A stretch of DNA of 64,000 nucleotides from Tsuneonella mangrovi (GTDB lineage Bacteria > Pseudomonadota > Alphaproteobacteria > Sphingomonadales > Sphingomonadaceae). Where the stretch lies: NCBI RefSeq assembly GCF_002269345.1, contig NZ_CP022889.1, positions 1,860,001-1,924,000 of the forward strand, read 5' to 3'. Below the pieces are notes generated by a model that did not search any database, was not told the origin of the DNA, and was given only the letters and a program-made list of their open reading frames with translations. The position numbers and the translations under genes are program-made. This document shows, in pieces, positions 8,048-17,789 of this stretch; the first letter of the stretch is position 1, and each line of letters begins with the position of its first letter.

Positions 8048-9021
8048 GCGATACCTCCGCCCATTCATTCCTCAGCCCGCGAATCGCGCTGCCGTTCCTG
8101 CTGACGGCGCTGATCTGGGGCTCGACGTGGTACGTCATTCGTGGCCAGATCGATGGTGTGTCTGCGCATTGGGCGATTGCCTATCGCTTTGCGCTCGCGA
8201 CACCGGGCATGTTCGTGCTTGCGAGGATCCTGCGCAAACCGCTGGCGATGCCTGGGCAGGCGCACCTGCTGGCGCTGGCGATGGGCCTGTTCCAGTTCAG
8301 CGGGAACTACACTTTTGTCTACTTGTCGGAGATGCACCTGACCTCGGGCATCGTCGCGCTGCTGATCGGGATGATGATGGTGCCCAACGCGGTGTTCGGT
8401 CATTTCCTGCTCGGCCAGCCAGTCACCCGCGGATTTGTCGGGGGCAGCGCCATCGCGCTCAGCGGAATCGCCTTGCTGCTGGTCAACGAGGCGCAGGTTG
8501 CTCCGCTTGAAGGGAGCGTAGTGCTCGGAGCGGTAATGGCGGTGATCGCAATGCTCTCCGCATCGTTTGCAAATGTGATCCAGGCCGGACCGGCCGGGAA
8601 AGACGTCGCGCTGCCAAGCCTCCTGGGGTGGGCGATGCTTTACGGAACGACGATCGACATATGTCTGGCGTTATTGCTCTCGGGTGCTCCGGTGTTCCCG
8701 CGCGATCCGCAATTCTGGACCGGGACCGCCTACCTTGCATTCGCCGGATCGGTGGTGACGTTCCCGCTTTATTATGCGTTGGTGCGCCAGCTCGGCGCTG
8801 GCCGCGCAGCCTACAACGGGGTGCTGGTGGTGGTTATCGCGATGGTCATCTCGACCGTCATGGAAGGCTACCACTGGACGGCCCTGGCGATTGCCGGGGC
8901 CTCGCTGGCGATGGTCGGACTGGTGATCGCGTTGCGGGCACGGCAGGCCGGCCCTCCGGGCGGTGATCAGCTGCCTTCAGTGCCTTCCGCTGCGAGGATG
9001 GCGGCGAGCCCCGAAGCGTAG
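8044..9021 (+). CDS. EamA/DMT-family membrane transporter
   Basis: About ten hydrophobic helices in 325 residues, arranged as two EamA repeats. The opening LLTALIWGSTWYVIRGQ is typical of the family. The start is taken as GTG 8044, which overlaps the aldolase stop as GTGA; the same frame upstream is only the aldolase in another frame. It probably exports a metabolite, perhaps an amino acid given its partner, but substrate cannot be read from sequence. Its 3' end overlaps the convergent epimerase gene by 55 bp. Confidence 0.88.
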   Translation: MSDTSAHSFLSPRIALPFLLTALIWGSTWYVIRGQIDGVSAHWAIAYRFALATPGMFVLARILRKPLAMPGQAHLLALAMGLFQFSGNYTFVYLSEMHLTSGIVALLIGMMMVPNAVFGHFLLGQPVTRGFVGGSAIALSGIALLLVNEAQVAPLEGSVVLGAVMAVIAMLSASFANVIQAGPAGKDVALPSLLGWAMLYGTTIDICLALLLSGAPVFPRDPQFWTGTAYLAFAGSVVTFPLYYALVRQLGAGRAAYNGVLVVVIAMVISTVMEGYHWTALAIAGASLAMVGLVIALRARQAGPPGGDQLPSVPSAARMAASPEA

Positions 9022-9761
9022 TCGGGATAGCGCGGTTGCCAGCCGAGCACCCGCTTGGCCTTGCCGTTCGCAACCCGGCGGTTTTCAGAATAGAAGCTGC
9101 GCGCAGCGGGTGAGAGCCCTGCCTCGTCGAGCGACAGCAGGCGCGGCGGTTCGACGCCGAGCAGGCGGCACGCTTCCGCGGTGACTTCGGCGGCACTGGC
9201 CGGACAATCGTCGGCGAGATTGTAGGCACCAGCAGGTGCATCGAGCGCAGCGATTACTCCGCTGGCGATATCGTCGACATGGACACGGCTGAATACCTGG
9301 CCCGGCAGGTCGATCCGTGTGGCGTTCCCGGCGCGCACCCGGTCAAGCGGACTGCGCCCGGGGCCATAGATCCCCGGCAGACGGAACACCCGCGCGTCGC
9401 GCGCCAGCCATGCCGCATCGGCGTCGCTTCGGGCCGTGCGGCGTCCGGTCCCTGTGGGCGAGGATTCGTCGACCCACGCGCCCTGCGTATCACCGTATAC
9501 GCCGGTCGAGGAGAGGTAGCCGAGCCAGTCATGGCCCAGCGCATCGCCGTATCGTTCCAGCACCGGATCGGCCTCGTCGGCAGGCGGGACGGAGGACAGG
9601 ACGTGGCTTGCCCTGGACAGTGCATCGCGCATTGCGCGGTCATCGGCAAAATCGAGATTCCCGGCGCGTCCTGTCGCATCCACTTGCCAACCACTGGCAT
9701 AAAGCAACCGGGCGATCCGCGATGCGGTGTAGCCCAGTCCGAAGATGACCATCCGCGCCAT
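8967..9761 (-). CDS. NAD(P)-dependent sugar-epimerase-like protein
   Basis: Extended-SDR/Rossmann protein of 264 residues, beginning MARMVIFGLGYTASRIARLL (GxGxxxS nucleotide-binding loop). Later come YLSSTGVYGD, FRLPGIYGPGRSPLDRV and HVDDIASGVIAAL, typical of YeeZ-type epimerases. ATG 9761 has GAAGAGGG 5 bp upstream; a longer frame exists but lacks such a site. The active-site Tyr appears in TGVYGD rather than a normal YxxxK, so catalysis is uncertain. Divergent from pepN. Confidence 0.8.
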   Translation of the reverse strand: MARMVIFGLGYTASRIARLLYASGWQVDATGRAGNLDFADDRAMRDALSRASHVLSSVPPADEADPVLERYGDALGHDWLGYLSSTGVYGDTQGAWVDESSPTGTGRRTARSDADAAWLARDARVFRLPGIYGPGRSPLDRVRAGNATRIDLPGQVFSRVHVDDIASGVIAALDAPAGAYNLADDCPASAAEVTAEACRLLGVEPPRLLSLDEAGLSPAARSFYSENRRVANGKAKRVLGWQPRYPDYASGLAAILAAEGTEGS

Positions 9762-9822
9762 TTGGCCCTCTTCACCCAATCGGTTGGTGGACTGCAACCG
9801 CAAAGCGCCTACAAAGCGCCGC

Positions 9823-12468
9823 ATGGATATCGCACGCACCCCCTCGAACCCCGATGGCAACCCCGAGATGGCCGATGCGCCTGCAGTGCCACCATTGATC
9901 CGTCGGCTGGACTATAAGCCCTATCCTTGGCTGGTGCCCGCAACGCGGCTGGAATTCGACCTCGGGATCGATGACACGCGGGTCACCACGACGCTCAGCG
10001 TAGCGCGCAACCCCGATGCCGAACCCAGCGATACGATCCGGCTGAATGGTGACGGGCTGACTGCCGAATCGATCACGGTCGATGGGCAAGCGGTCAACGA
10101 CTGGTCGATGGACGGTGGCGACCTGGTGCTGCCGCTGACGGACGACGCGCACGAAATCACAATCGTCACGCACGTAAATCCCGCAGCCAATTCGCAGCTG
10201 ATGGGTCTTTATGCCTCGAACGGGATGCTATGCACCCAGTGCGAAGCCGAAGGGTTCCGCCGTATCGCGTTCTTCCCCGACCGGCCCGACGTGCTGAGCA
10301 CGTATACCGTCCGAATGGAGTGCGCGAAGGCGCAGTTCCCTGTCCTGCTCGCGAATGGCAACAACGTTGCGACCGGCGAAGGCGAGGCGGGGCGGCACTG
10401 GGCCGAGTGGCATGATCCGTGGCCCAAACCGAGCTATTTGTTCGCGCTGGTTGCAGGCGACCTAGTGGCGCGCAAGGACAGCTTCACCACCATGAACGGC
10501 CGAAAGGTCGAACTCGGGATCTGGGTTCGTAGCGAAGACCTGCCGCGCACCGAGCACGCGATGGAATCGCTCAAGAAGAGCATGAAGTGGGACGAGGAAA
10601 CCTTCGGCCGCGAATACGACCTCGACGTGTTCAACATCGTCGCGGTGAGCGATTTCAACATGGGTGCGATGGAGAACAAGGGCCTCAACGTGTTCAACAC
10701 GAAGTACGTGCTGGCCGACCCCGATACCGCGACTGACGGGGACTACGACGGCATCGAAGGGGTGATCGCGCACGAATACTTCCACAACTGGTCGGGCAAC
10801 CGTGTGACTTGCCGCGACTGGTTCCAGCTCTCGTTGAAGGAAGGCTTCACCGTGCTGCGCGACCAGTTGTTCAGCCAGGACATGCAGGGCGAAGCGGTCA
10901 AGCGGATCGAAGATGTTCGCGTCCTTCGCTCAGTCCAGTTCCCGGAGGATTCGGGGCCGCTGGCGCACCCGATCCGGCCCGACAGTTTCCGCGAGATCAG
11001 CAACTTCTACACCGCCACGGTCTACAACAAGGGCGCCGAAGTACTGCGCATGATGCGCACGATGGCGGGCCCCAGGGCATTCCGGCAAGGGACCGACCTC
11101 TATTTCGACCGGCATGATGGCGAGGCGGCGACCTGCGAAGATTTCGTGTGCTCGATGGAAGACGGCGCGGGACTCGACCTCAAGCAGTTCCGCCTGTGGT
11201 ATTCGCAGGCCGGCACGCCGAAAGTCGAAGTCTCGCTGGCCCACGAAGGCGAAACCGCCACGCTGCGCCTCAAGCAGACCGTCCCGCCGACACCCGACCA
11301 GCCCGCCAAGCAGCCGATGCCGATCCCGCTGTGGATTGCGCTGTTCGACCGCGACACCGGAAAGCACGGCGGCGAGCAGCTGGTGATCCTCTCGGATGCG
11401 GAGAAGACCATCGCGTTCGACGGCTTTGCCAAGCCGCCGGTCCTGTCGATCAATCGCGGTTTCTCCGCGCCGGTCTCGATCGAGCGCGAGGTTTCGACCG
11501 ACGACCTCGTGTTCCTCGCTGCGAACGACGACGATCCGTTCGCCCGCTACGAGGCGATGCAGGACCTCGTCGTGGGCCACCTCGTTGCGCTGTGCAGCGG
11601 GTCGCTCGACGATACGGCGCGCGATGCGGGCCGCAATGCGATCGCCGGTGCGCTGAAGGCAGTGATCGCCGATGAAACCCTCGACGATTCGATGCGCGGC
11701 GAACTGATGATGCTGCCAAGCCAGACTTACCTCGCCGAGCAGTTCCTCGTCGCCGATCCGGGGAGGATCCACGCCGAACGCGAAGCCCTCAAGGCGGCGC
11801 TAGGCCAAGCGCTCGAAGGCGACCTCGTTGCATTGCATGGGCGCGCAAGCGCCCAACCTGCAACGCTCGACCACGCGGGCAAAGGCGCGCGCAAGGTGCA
11901 GACGCAGGCGCTGGTGTTCCTCGCTGCCGGCAATCCAGAACGTGCGGCGAAGATCGCCGCCGCGCAATACGATGCGGCTGAAACGATGACCTCGCGGCAG
12001 GGAGCGCTGATGGTCCTCGCCGGACTATCGAGCGCCGAACGGACCGGACGGCTGATCGATTTCTACAACCGCTATCGCGACAATGCGCTTGTGATCGACA
12101 AGTGGTTCGCGATCCAGGCCAGTTCGCTCCACCCCGATGCGATCGAGCACGTCAAGGCGCTCGCCGAACATCCCGACTTCAACTTGCGCAATCCGAATCG
12201 CGCGCGCAGCCTTTACATGGCGTTCGCGGGCAATCCGCATGCGTTCCATGCAGCGGACGGCGAGGGCTATCGGCTGGTAGCCGACCTGATCCTCGCGCTC
12301 GATCCGATCAACCCGCAGACCGCAGCGCGATTCGTGCCTCCGCTCGGTCGCTGGCGGCGGATCGAGCCGAAGCGGGCGGCGCTGATGCGCGCCGAGCTCG
12401 AGCGAATCGCCGCGACCGATGGCCTTTCGCGCGACACTTTCGAGCAGGTCACCCGTTCGCTGGGCTGA
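9823..12468 (+). CDS. pepN: Aminopeptidase N (M1 zinc family)
   Basis: Broad cytoplasmic aminopeptidase. With ATG 9823 the product is 881 residues, normal for gammaproteobacterial-type PepN. The exopeptidase motif FNMGAMENKGLN and the zinc site HEYFHNWSGNR followed by LKEGFTVLRDQ (HEXXH-x18-E) are clear. A later start at ATG 9868 is possible; neither has a strong Shine-Dalgarno. The C-terminal half is the helical domain of the family. Confidence 0.95.
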   Translation: MDIARTPSNPDGNPEMADAPAVPPLIRRLDYKPYPWLVPATRLEFDLGIDDTRVTTTLSVARNPDAEPSDTIRLNGDGLTAESITVDGQAVNDWSMDGGDLVLPLTDDAHEITIVTHVNPAANSQLMGLYASNGMLCTQCEAEGFRRIAFFPDRPDVLSTYTVRMECAKAQFPVLLANGNNVATGEGEAGRHWAEWHDPWPKPSYLFALVAGDLVARKDSFTTMNGRKVELGIWVRSEDLPRTEHAMESLKKSMKWDEETFGREYDLDVFNIVAVSDFNMGAMENKGLNVFNTKYVLADPDTATDGDYDGIEGVIAHEYFHNWSGNRVTCRDWFQLSLKEGFTVLRDQLFSQDMQGEAVKRIEDVRVLRSVQFPEDSGPLAHPIRPDSFREISNFYTATVYNKGAEVLRMMRTMAGPRAFRQGTDLYFDRHDGEAATCEDFVCSMEDGAGLDLKQFRLWYSQAGTPKVEVSLAHEGETATLRLKQTVPPTPDQPAKQPMPIPLWIALFDRDTGKHGGEQLVILSDAEKTIAFDGFAKPPVLSINRGFSAPVSIEREVSTDDLVFLAANDDDPFARYEAMQDLVVGHLVALCSGSLDDTARDAGRNAIAGALKAVIADETLDDSMRGELMMLPSQTYLAEQFLVADPGRIHAEREALKAALGQALEGDLVALHGRASAQPATLDHAGKGARKVQTQALVFLAAGNPERAAKIAAAQYDAAETMTSRQGALMVLAGLSSAERTGRLIDFYNRYRDNALVIDKWFAIQASSLHPDAIEHVKALAEHPDFNLRNPNRARSLYMAFAGNPHAFHAADGEGYRLVADLILALDPINPQTAARFVPPLGRWRRIEPKRAALMRAELERIAATDGLSRDTFEQVTRSLG

Positions 12469-12475
12469 GGGCGTC

Positions 12476-13234
12476 TTGGTCGAAGCACTCACCAGCCCTG
12501 ACCTGGAAGGTGTCCCGCACGGCTTCATGACCCGGCGCGGGGGCGTTTCGACCGGCGTCATTGCCGGGCTCAATTGCGGCTTCGGGGCGGATGACGATCC
12601 AGCCGCACTGGCGGAGAACCGCCGCCGCGCGGCAAACGCAGTGTTGCCGGGGGCGACTTTGGTCGGACTGCACCAGGTTCATTCCGCCGAAGTCGTCACG
12701 CTCGATAATTCTTGGGGCGACGATTCGCGTCCGCACGCCGATGGATTTGTCACGCGTCGGCACGGGGTGCTGCTGAGTATCCTTACCGCCGATTGCGCTC
12801 CGGTTCTGTTCGCTGACATGACGGCTGGCGTGATCGGTGCCGCGCATGCGGGATGGCGCGGCGCGCACAGCGGCGTGCTCGAAGCGACCGTCGAAGCGAT
12901 GGAGGCGCTTGGCGCGGATCGTGGCCGGATTGCAGCGGCGATCGGGCCGTGCATCGCGCAGCCGAGCTACGAGGTCGATGAAGGCTTCCGCGCGCAGTTT
13001 GCCGAGGGCGACGAGCGGTTCTTCGCTCCCGCACGCGCCGGGCACTGGCAATTCGACTTGCCCGGATACGCGTTGGCCCGGCTCGAGGCGTGCGGAGTTG
13101 GCCGGGCAATGTGGCTGGGACTGGACACATACGCCGACGCGGACGCATTCTACTCATTCCGCCGGTCCACCCATCGCGGTGAACCGGACTATGGCCGCCA
13201 GTTGTCGCTGATCGGGCTCGACGCATCTGTCTAA
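12476..13234 (+). CDS. pgeF: Peptidoglycan editing / multicopper-type laccase-domain protein (YfiH family)
   Basis: Family of cytoplasmic proteins with purine-nucleoside-phosphorylase-like or Zn-dependent activity; PgeF in E. coli corrects misincorporated amino acids in peptidoglycan precursors. The metal-binding signatures are LHQVHSAEV, TADCAPVLF, GAAHAGWRG and AAIGPCIAQPSYEV. I start it at TTG 12476 because GAGGG lies 5 bp upstream and 7 bp after the pepN stop. A longer frame from ATG 12419 would overlap pepN by 50 bp. 252 residues. Confidence 0.9.
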   Translation: MVEALTSPDLEGVPHGFMTRRGGVSTGVIAGLNCGFGADDDPAALAENRRRAANAVLPGATLVGLHQVHSAEVVTLDNSWGDDSRPHADGFVTRRHGVLLSILTADCAPVLFADMTAGVIGAAHAGWRGAHSGVLEATVEAMEALGADRGRIAAAIGPCIAQPSYEVDEGFRAQFAEGDERFFAPARAGHWQFDLPGYALARLEACGVGRAMWLGLDTYADADAFYSFRRSTHRGEPDYGRQLSLIGLDASV

Positions 13235-13430
13235 AATTAGCCACAATGGCGGTTGGCAACCCGCGCAAGGGAAGCTACACGACTGGCCGAACCGGCACTT
13301 GCAGGCTGCCTGATGGTGGCGTGTGAGTGAACCGCGAAACAGGGACTAACCTTCTGGTCGCGGCCGGTCCGTTGAAATTAAAGCTTCGCGCGTCCTGCGC
13401 GGGGCGCTGCGTAAGGGCAAGGCACAGCTA

Positions 13431-14003
13431 ATGGCTGACACGACTGGGGCTGCAACTCCCGACATCGCCGAATCCGGTGAAGACGGGGTCCGGCGGCGCG
13501 ACTTCATCAATGTTGCGGCGGTGGCCGCTGCAGGTACCGGCGGCGTGATCGCGCTGCTGCCGCTGATCAGCCAGATGTCGCCGAGCGCGGACGTGCTGGC
13601 GGCCAGCACGACAGAAGTCGATATTTCGAAGATCGAAGCGGGTTCAGGCATTACCGCGCTGTTCCGCTCGCAGCCGCTGTTCGTGCGCAAGCTCACCCCG
13701 AAGGAAATCGCCGAGGCCGACGCCGTGCCGCTCAGTTCGCTGCGCGACCCGCAGACGCTCGAAGAGCGGACCAAGCCCGGCAAGACCGAATGGCTCATTA
13801 CGATGGGCGTGTGCACCCACCTGGGGTGCACCCCGCAGGGCATCACGCCCGACCAGAACCGCGGTGAATACGGCGGCTATTTCTGCCCCTGCCACGGCTC
13901 GCAGTACGATACCGCCGCGCGGATCCGCAAAGGCCCCGCACCTAAGAACCTCGAGGTTCCCGATTACGCGTTCACTTCCGACTCTGTCGTGAAGGTCGGC
14001 TAA
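13431..14003 (+). CDS. petA: Rieske iron-sulfur subunit of cytochrome bc1
   Basis: 190 residues. A twin-Arg-like N-terminus ([17 protein letters not shown]) leads the transmembrane anchor. The Rieske cluster ligands are in [10 protein letters not shown] and [10 protein letters not shown]. Takes electrons from ubiquinol and passes them to cytochrome c1 in the inner membrane. First gene of petABC, with a 196-bp upstream gap likely holding the operon promoter. Confidence 0.97.
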   Translation: MADTTGAATPDIAESGEDGVRRRDFINVAAVAAAGTGGVIALLPLISQMSPSADVLAASTTEVDISKIEAGSGITALFRSQPLFVRKLTPKEIAEADAVPLSSLRDPQTLEERTKPGKTEWLITMGVCTHLGCTPQGITPDQNRGEYGGYFCPCHGSQYDTAARIRKGPAPKNLEVPDYAFTSDSVVKVG

Positions 14004-14025
14004 GGCACAAGAGAGAACGACGACG

Positions 14026-15327
14026 ATGAGCTTTCCCTGGGCCAAGCAATACGAACCCAAGCACCCGTTCATGCGGTATCTGGACGAGAAGCTGCCGTTG
14101 CCGCGGCTTGTCTATTCCTCGATAGGCGGCGGCTACCCGGTTCCGCGCAATCTCAACTACATGTGGAATTTCGGCGTACTCGCCGGGTTCTGCCTCGTGT
14201 TGCAGATCGTCACCGGCGTGGTGCTGGCGATGCACTACCACTCGAGCGCGAACGAGGCCTTCGCTTCGACCGAGCACATCATGCGCGACATCAACTGGGG
14301 CTGGATGCTGCGCTATATGCACGCCAACGGCGCCAGCGCGTTCTTCGTGGTGGTCTACCTGCATATCTTCCGCGGGTTCTACTATTCGTCATACAAGGCC
14401 CCGCGCGAGCTGATCTGGCTACTCGGCGTGGTGATCTTCCTGCTGATGATGGCGACCGCGTTCATGGGCTACGTGTTGCCATGGGGCCAGATGAGCTTCT
14501 GGGGCGCGAAGGTGATCACCGGCCTGTTCGGGGCGATCCCGGTTGTCGGCGAATCGATCCAGATCTGGCTGCTCGGCGGCTACGCTCCGGGCGATGCCGC
14601 GCTCAACCGCTTCTTCTCGCTGCACTTCCTGCTGCCGTTCGTGATTGCCGCGGTGGTCATCCTCCACATCTGGGCGCTGCACATTCCGGGTTCGTCGAAC
14701 CCGACCGGCGTCGAAGTGAAGGATGAAAGCGACACGATCCCGTTCCACCCGTATTACACGGCGAAGGACGGGTTCGGGCTCGGTGTGTTCCTCATCGCCT
14801 ATTTCGCGATGGTGTTCTTCCTGCCGAACTATCTCGGCCACCCGGACAACTACATCGAGGCGAACCCGATCGCGACCCCGGCGCACATTGTGCCCGAATG
14901 GTATTTCTGGCCGTTCTACGCGATCCTGCGCGCGTTCACTGCGGACATCTTCTTCGGCCTGATCCCGGCCAAGCTGATGGGCGTGATGGCAATGTTCAGC
15001 TCGATCCTCCTGTGGTTCTTCCTGCCTTGGCTCGACAAGGGTCCGGTTCGATCGGGCCACTATCGCCCTCTGTTCCGTAAGTTCTTCTGGTTCGGGCTGA
15101 TCCCGGCGATGGCGGTGCTGTTCTATTGCGGCGGCGCCCCGGCGGAAGAGCCCTATGTCATGCTCAGCCAGCTGGCGACGGCATACTATTTCCTCCACTT
15201 CCTCGTGATTCTGCCGATCGTTTCGATGGTCGAGAAGCCCGAGCCGCTGCCATATTCGATCACCGAGTCGGTGCTGGGCAGCGACACGGCGGCGCAACTC
15301 GGCGCCAGCGCCGAGACGACGAAGTAA
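14026..15327 (+). CDS. petB: Cytochrome b subunit of bc1 complex
   Basis: 433-residue multi-pass membrane protein. The quinol-site PEWYFWPF (PEWY) motif, haem-binding His pairs in the second and fourth helices (for example LAMHYHSS and [10 protein letters not shown]), and [14 protein letters not shown] identify cytochrome b. It lies 22 bp after petA and 28 bp before petC. Confidence 0.98.
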   Translation: MSFPWAKQYEPKHPFMRYLDEKLPLPRLVYSSIGGGYPVPRNLNYMWNFGVLAGFCLVLQIVTGVVLAMHYHSSANEAFASTEHIMRDINWGWMLRYMHANGASAFFVVVYLHIFRGFYYSSYKAPRELIWLLGVVIFLLMMATAFMGYVLPWGQMSFWGAKVITGLFGAIPVVGESIQIWLLGGYAPGDAALNRFFSLHFLLPFVIAAVVILHIWALHIPGSSNPTGVEVKDESDTIPFHPYYTAKDGFGLGVFLIAYFAMVFFLPNYLGHPDNYIEANPIATPAHIVPEWYFWPFYAILRAFTADIFFGLIPAKLMGVMAMFSSILLWFFLPWLDKGPVRSGHYRPLFRKFFWFGLIPAMAVLFYCGGAPAEEPYVMLSQLATAYYFLHFLVILPIVSMVEKPEPLPYSITESVLGSDTAAQLGASAETTK

Positions 15328-15355
15328 GCGACAGGTTCAAGGGAAAGCGCAAATC

Positions 15356-16234
15356 ATGGTTCGCCTTATCGGAATCTTCGCCGGCCTGTTCTTCAGCCTC
15401 TCTGTGCTGTGGGCCTTCGTCAACGGCGTGATCAACGTGGCCCCGGTGGTCAGCGAGTACGGCCAGTTTACCGAGCCGACCCCGGAACAGTTCTTCCACA
15501 AACACCCCGAGCCGCTCCACCTGCAGTCGGACGGGCCGTTCGGCACATGGGACTACGCCCAGCTGCAGCGCGGCTTCCAGGTTTACAAGGAAGTCTGCTC
15601 GGCGTGCCACAGCCTCAAGTTCGTTGCCTTCCGCGATCTGGCCGAACTCGGCTACTCCAAAGCGGAAGTGAAGGCGATCGCGGCCGGTTTCCAGGTGCCC
15701 GGCGTCGATCCGAACACCGGTGAAGCGACTACCCGCCCGGGCCTGCCGACCGATTACTTCCCGTCGCCCTATCCCAACGACGTTGCGGCCAAGGCGGCGA
15801 ACAACAACGCGATCCCGCCGGATCTTTCGTTGATCGCCAAGGCGCGTCACGGCGGCCCGGCCTACATCCATGCGATCCTGACCGGGTTCGAGGACGAGCC
15901 GGCAGCACTCAAGAAGCAGTTCCCCGACTTCAAGGTGCCGCCGACCGGCCACTACAACCCGTACTTCGCAGCATTGGCGATCGCGATGCCGCCGCCGCTG
16001 GTTGCCGAAGGCCAGGTGACTTATGCCGAGGGCCAGCCCAAGCCGACCATCAACCAGATGGCGACGGACGTCTCGGCATTTCTCGAATGGACCGCCGAAC
16101 CCAAGAAGGTGAAGCGCACCCAGACCGGCTGGCCGGTTCTCGGCTTCCTTCTGTTCGCGACGATCCTCGCGTACATGGCGAAGAACCAGGTGTGGGCGGC
16201 GATCAAGCCGAAGAAGAAAAAGCCCGCTGCCTGA
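15356..16234 (+). CDS. petC: Cytochrome c1 subunit of bc1 complex
   Basis: 292 residues with an N-terminal hydrophobic segment, the haem attachment motif CSACHS, a Met-containing region IAMPPPLV for the sixth ligand, and one C-terminal anchor helix (VLGFLLFATILAYMA) ending in Lys-rich cytoplasmic residues. Completes the petABC operon. Confidence 0.97.
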   Translation: MVRLIGIFAGLFFSLSVLWAFVNGVINVAPVVSEYGQFTEPTPEQFFHKHPEPLHLQSDGPFGTWDYAQLQRGFQVYKEVCSACHSLKFVAFRDLAELGYSKAEVKAIAAGFQVPGVDPNTGEATTRPGLPTDYFPSPYPNDVAAKAANNNAIPPDLSLIAKARHGGPAYIHAILTGFEDEPAALKKQFPDFKVPPTGHYNPYFAALAIAMPPPLVAEGQVTYAEGQPKPTINQMATDVSAFLEWTAEPKKVKRTQTGWPVLGFLLFATILAYMAKNQVWAAIKPKKKKPAA

Positions 16235-16259
16235 GCGAGCCTTCGATGACCGGACACCA

Positions 16260-16291
16260 GCGCCCCTCCATCCCTGCGATGCGAGGGGCGC
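16260..16291 (+). terminator. Stem-loop between petC and apt
   Basis: GCGCCCCTC (16260-16268) pairs with GAGGGGCGC (16283-16291), a perfect 9-bp stem with a 14-nt loop, 26 bp after the petC stop. There is no run of T behind it, so it may be a weak terminator or an RNA-processing/stability element that lowers read-through into apt. Confidence 0.5.
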
Positions 16292-16310
16292 TTGATTCGA
16301 GGGGAATGCG

Positions 16311-16847
16311 ATGACTCCCGCCGAGCTGCGCGGCCTCGTGCGTACGGTGCCCGATTTCCCCGAGCCGGGGATCATGTTCCGCGACATCACTACGCTGATT
16401 TCGCACGGCGAGGGCCTGCGCGCAGCAGTCGGTCACCTGGCCGAAGCGGCGCGCAACAACGGGGCCGAGGCAATAGCCGGAATGGAAGCGCGCGGGTTCA
16501 TCTTCGGCGCCGCAGTGGCGATCGAGCTGGGGCTTGGATTCATCCCGGTGCGCAAGCCGGGCAAGTTGCCGGTGGAAACGATCGGGGTCGACTATGCGCT
16601 CGAGTACGGCACCGACCGGCTCGAGATCGATCCGGGCGCGATCCGCCCCGGGCAGCGGATTGCGATCGTCGACGACCTGATCGCGACCGGTGGCACCGCG
16701 CTTGCCGCCGCGAAGTTGCTGCGCCAAGCAGGAGCCGTTGTCGACCGCGCCCTGTTCGTGATCGACTTGCCCGACCTCGGCGGCGCTGCGCGGTTGCGCG
16801 AGGCGGGGGTCGAAGTCGACGCGCTGATCGATTTCGAGGGCGACTGA
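16311..16847 (+). CDS. apt: Adenine phosphoribosyltransferase
   Basis: Salvages adenine with PRPP to AMP. 178 residues with PDFPEPGIMFRDITTL at the N-terminus, AGMEARGFIFG, RKPGKLP, and the PRPP-binding loop VDDLIATGGTALAA. The start has GAGGGGA about 5 bp upstream. Confidence 0.97.
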   Translation: MTPAELRGLVRTVPDFPEPGIMFRDITTLISHGEGLRAAVGHLAEAARNNGAEAIAGMEARGFIFGAAVAIELGLGFIPVRKPGKLPVETIGVDYALEYGTDRLEIDPGAIRPGQRIAIVDDLIATGGTALAAAKLLRQAGAVVDRALFVIDLPDLGGAARLREAGVEVDALIDFEGD

Positions 16848-16908
16848 GCCGACATCACAAGACATGTTGACGAAGGCGCGATCGGCGTGGCAAGCGCCTG
16901 CGGCCCGA

Positions 16909-16982
16909 GCGGGTATAGCATAGTGGTAATGCTCCAGCCTTCCAAGCTGGCTAGAGGGGTTCGATTCCCCTTACCCGCTCCA
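16909..16982 (+). tRNA. tRNA-Gly (anticodon TCC)
   Basis: Acceptor GCGGGTA pairs with TACCCGC (16972-16978), followed by T and encoded CCA. The anticodon arm CCAGC-CTTCCAA-GCTGG gives TCC. The T-arm GGGGTTCGATTCCCC is intact. 74 nt. Confidence 0.97.
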
Positions 16983-16987
16983 ATTCC

Positions 16988-17788
16988 CTACTTTTCGATC
17001 TGCGCGATACCATCCTCGACAGCGGCGCGTGAGATTTGTCCGAAATGGCCAATGGCAATTCGGCCCTTGGCATCGACAAACAATGAGACCGGCAAGCCGG
17101 ATGCGCCAAGCGAACGCGCCAATCCGGCATCGCTGTCGAGCACGATGTGGTCTGGCGCAACATGGTTCTGAGCGAGGAAGCGAATAGCTGTCGCCTTGTC
17201 CTCCCCCTCGTTCACCAGCAGTATCGGAACAGCATTGTCCCTTGCCTGCGCCGCAAGCATCGGAAGTTCGCGGCGGCACGGCGGGCACCACGTTGCCCAC
17301 AGGTTCAGCACATAGGGCTTTCCATGCAAGTCGGCGGGTGAAACCGGCTTCCCGGTGACATCGGTCAGGGCAGGCAACGCAGGCATTGGCTTGGGAGGCG
17401 GAGTGAGCAGAGCAATGCCCACGAACCATAACGCCGCTGCGAGCGCCAGAAGCGCGAGGCCCCGAAAGCGCAGTCGCGCGGGACGCAATCTCCAGGCAAG
17501 CACGGCGGACGCAGCGAGGAACCCGGCCCATGCGGCAAAGCCCCCTTCCCACAGGGCTATTGTCGAGGCGGGATCGGCAGCGAACGCGCCCACGTGTCCG
17601 AGGACATACGCCAACCGTGCCGCAGCCACCCCGAGGAGGAGCACTAAGGTGCTGGTCAAGGTCGCTCCGCCCGGCGAACGTCGTCCGGCCAACCAGTCGA
17701 GTGCAGCGACGAATGCGATCATCAGCCCGACGGCAAGCAGCCGATCACTGGCCAGCGCCAGTGGCCCGAGGTTCACAACTGGCGGCAT
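16988..17788 (-). CDS. Membrane protein with C-terminal TlpA-like thioredoxin domain
   Basis: 266 residues. Residues 1-130 hold about four hydrophobic segments that resemble the start of prolipoprotein diacylglyceryl transferase (NLGPLALASDRLLAV...). Residues ~135-266 form a TlpA/ResA-like thioredoxin fold with LNLWATWCPPCRRELPML (CxxC redox pair) and LPVSLFVDAKGRI with the cis-Pro. Probably a periplasm-facing thiol reductase or cytochrome-maturation helper; the Lgt-like part lacks enough length to be an Lgt enzyme. Its start lies 1 bp after the panC stop. Confidence 0.82.
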   Translation of the reverse strand: MPPVVNLGPLALASDRLLAVGLMIAFVAALDWLAGRRSPGGATLTSTLVLLLGVAAARLAYVLGHVGAFAADPASTIALWEGGFAAWAGFLAASAVLAWRLRPARLRFRGLALLALAAALWFVGIALLTPPPKPMPALPALTDVTGKPVSPADLHGKPYVLNLWATWCPPCRRELPMLAAQARDNAVPILLVNEGEDKATAIRFLAQNHVAPDHIVLDSDAGLARSLGASGLPVSLFVDAKGRIAIGHFGQISRAAVEDGIAQIEK

Positions 17789-17789
17789 G

